From assembly GCA_963668655.2 (NCBI GenBank), contig CAXXPQ010000001.1, forward strand, positions 930,001 to 994,000: a stretch of DNA of 64,000 nt, read 5' to 3'. The translations under genes were made by a program, and so were the position numbers. The notes below the pieces were generated by a model. That model worked only from the letters and a program-made list of their open reading frames with translations. It ran no database searches and was not told the DNA's origin. This DNA comes from G963668655 sp963668655 (GTDB lineage Bacteria; Myxococcota_A; SURF-8). Numbering within the stretch: the stretch's first letter is position 1; each line of letters starts with the position of its first letter. Positions 62,954 to 64,000 of the stretch are shown here, piece after piece.

Positions 62954-64000
62954 TCAGCGGCGGGTCACCCGCTCCAGGATTTTCCGGGCCCGGCGAGCTT
63001 TTTCGGGGCGTTGAAGCTCCTCGTTGCAGCGGACCTCCAGGGCGTAGATGCGTGGATCGAAGGGATTGATTCCGGCGGCGTAGTCCAGATGCTTCAGGGC
63101 GTCTTCGTAGCGGCCCATCTCGGTGTAAGCCGTGGCGATACGCACGTGGCTCGGCAGATAGTTGGGCGACAAATCCAGGGCCGGCAGCAGGCGCGCCGCC
63201 GCGCGGTCGTAAGCCCCCATTTCCAGAAAGGATTCGGCCATGAAGTTGGCCAGCCTGGGGTGTCCCGGCCCCAGGACGTTTTCCGCCTTTTCGAATTCCG
63301 CCACGCTGGCTTTGGGATGTTCGCGATCCTTCAATAGCTTTCCGAGCGTCATGTGATTACGCCCGTCCCGCTTGGTGATCTTGCGGATTTCCCGTTCTTC
63401 CGCGTTCTCGTCCGCGCCGTCGAAGAGGATCGAATAGTCGTCGAACTGGTAATCCAGCATGCGCAGGCGGCGATGGCCGATGTCCGTGCGCCAGCGACGT
63501 TGCAGTCCGTTTACGTCGAAGCCGTAGACCCGCCGGAAGGCGGCGTCCAGTTCCAGGCCCTCGCGTAGCGCGCCCAGCAACTTCTTGAAGCCGTCGGCCC
63601 CTCGCAGACGGTCGAGCCACTGGATCATGGTCAGCACCTCGGCGAAGGCCAGCGCCGTGTGGTCCTGGCTGGGCAGGTAGGCCATGGAGGGGTGGATCTG
63701 TTCCAGGGTGACGAGTTTGTCTTCTTTCAGCGCCCGGGCAAGCAGCGACTCGGATCCGGCCTCCAGTTGTCCGCCCCGGGGCATGCGCCAGCGTTCCTCG
63801 TGGAATTTGGCCAGGCCCTCGTGCAGCCAGACGGGCACGGTGTTGGCCGAGACGCTGGAGATGGCCAGGTGGACGTACTCATGATTCAGCGTGTCGCGCC
63901 AGGCGAAACCGAAGGGCGAGACCCGCGGGCTGGTGACCATCAGCCGCCCGAATTTGCAGATGGCGATGACGCCGGAGGTTTTCAGGTTTTCCACGGTGAG
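62954..64000 (-). CDS. Peptidase MA-family protein with C-terminal TPR repeats (partial, 5' end outside the window)
   Basis: At least 348 residues are present; the frame is open to the window edge, so the start lies beyond. The zinc motif HEYVH (in LNHEYVHLAIS) and WLHEGLAKFHEER place it in the peptidase MA family. After about residue 215 come TPR-like helices (ASVAEFEKAENVLG, YDRAAARLLPALDLSPNYLPSHVRIATAY, YEDALKHLDYAAGINP). It probably acts in the periplasm or at the cell surface. The gene at 24267 shares the peptidase MA core but has a membrane anchor instead of TPRs. Confidence 0.82.
   Translation of the reverse strand, partial: LTVENLKTSGVIAICKFGRLMVTSPRVSPFGFAWRDTLNHEYVHLAISSVSANTVPVWLHEGLAKFHEERWRMPRGGQLEAGSESLLARALKEDKLVTLEQIHPSMAYLPSQDHTALAFAEVLTMIQWLDRLRGADGFKKLLGALREGLELDAAFRRVYGFDVNGLQRRWRTDIGHRRLRMLDYQFDDYSILFDGADENAEEREIRKITKRDGRNHMTLGKLLKDREHPKASVAEFEKAENVLGPGHPRLANFMAESFLEMGAYDRAAARLLPALDLSPNYLPSHVRIATAYTEMGRYEDALKHLDYAAGINPFDPRIYALEVRCNEELQRPEKARRARKILERVTRR

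Overview
The window is a GC-rich chromosomal segment of a flagellated, Gram-negative bacterium, most likely a member of the Myxococcota or a neighbouring lineage of the former Deltaproteobacteria. The lineage call is inferred from several independent hints. There are large cell-surface lipoproteins with Asp/Gly linkers and choice-of-anchor-D style repeats, and a MYXO-CTERM-like C-terminal sorting tail (gene at 6806-8752, minus). One protein resembles the MXAN_5187 C-terminal family (36213-37175), and two short PilZ proteins resemble the TIGR02266 type. Lipoproteins, beta-barrels and an L/P-ring flagellum indicate an outer membrane. No rRNA, tRNA or CRISPR array was seen.

Layout. 1-8.8 kb: surface lipoprotein, a hybrid histidine kinase behind a clear sigma70-type promoter, then a minus-strand trio (MYXO-CTERM-like YCF48/BNR protein, LPG-synthase-like membrane protein, putative lipoprotein). 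8.75-10.34 kb: a 1.6 kb gene-poor stretch with inverted and dispersed repeats. 10.3-21.4 kb: GH4 glycosidase, DUF4405 membrane protein, a LolA-like/DUF1302 outer-membrane pair whose barrel protein carries eight 105-bp in-frame repeats, a DegP protease with a phosphoesterase, and a large outer-membrane protein. 21.7-27.4 kb: a tight housekeeping operon (maf, yggS-like, yggT-like, DivIVA-like coiled coil, DUF167, peptidase MA, multi-pass membrane protein). 27.6-32.1 kb: NifX-like/DUF5320 cluster, uvsE and mutS2. 32.4-38.1 kb: a second giant lipoprotein, the MXAN_5187-like gene and a truncated IS3-family transposase. 38.4-46.8 kb: sodium/solute symporter, nuclease-helicase fusion, Lrp/AsnC regulator, panB, an unrecognised 415-aa gene and an aminotransferase.

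47-60 kb is a flagellar region: flgF-flgG-flgA-flgH-flgI-flgJ(M23)-flgM-flgN-flgK-flgL, then PilZ-csrA-fliW-glycosyltransferase/TPR. Three promoter-like sites suggest a classical hierarchy: a sigma54 site before flgF (rod and rings), a sigma28 site before flgM (anti-sigma, chaperone, hook-filament junction) and a second sigma28-like site before the PilZ-csrA-fliW group. csrA carries an apparent one-base deletion that splits its first nine codons from the rest.

60-64 kb holds a zinc-ribbon/DUF2007-like protein, two PilZ proteins, a very small membrane-protein gene, a 3-hydroxyacyl-CoA dehydrogenase and the 3' part of a peptidase MA/TPR gene running off the end. The small gene at 61710 is the most novel item. 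Its reading frame continues in phase past a UGA codon into a Cys-containing, charged tail, and a hairpin with a GUU loop lies 18 nt after the UGA. It is therefore a candidate for a previously unannotated selenoprotein.
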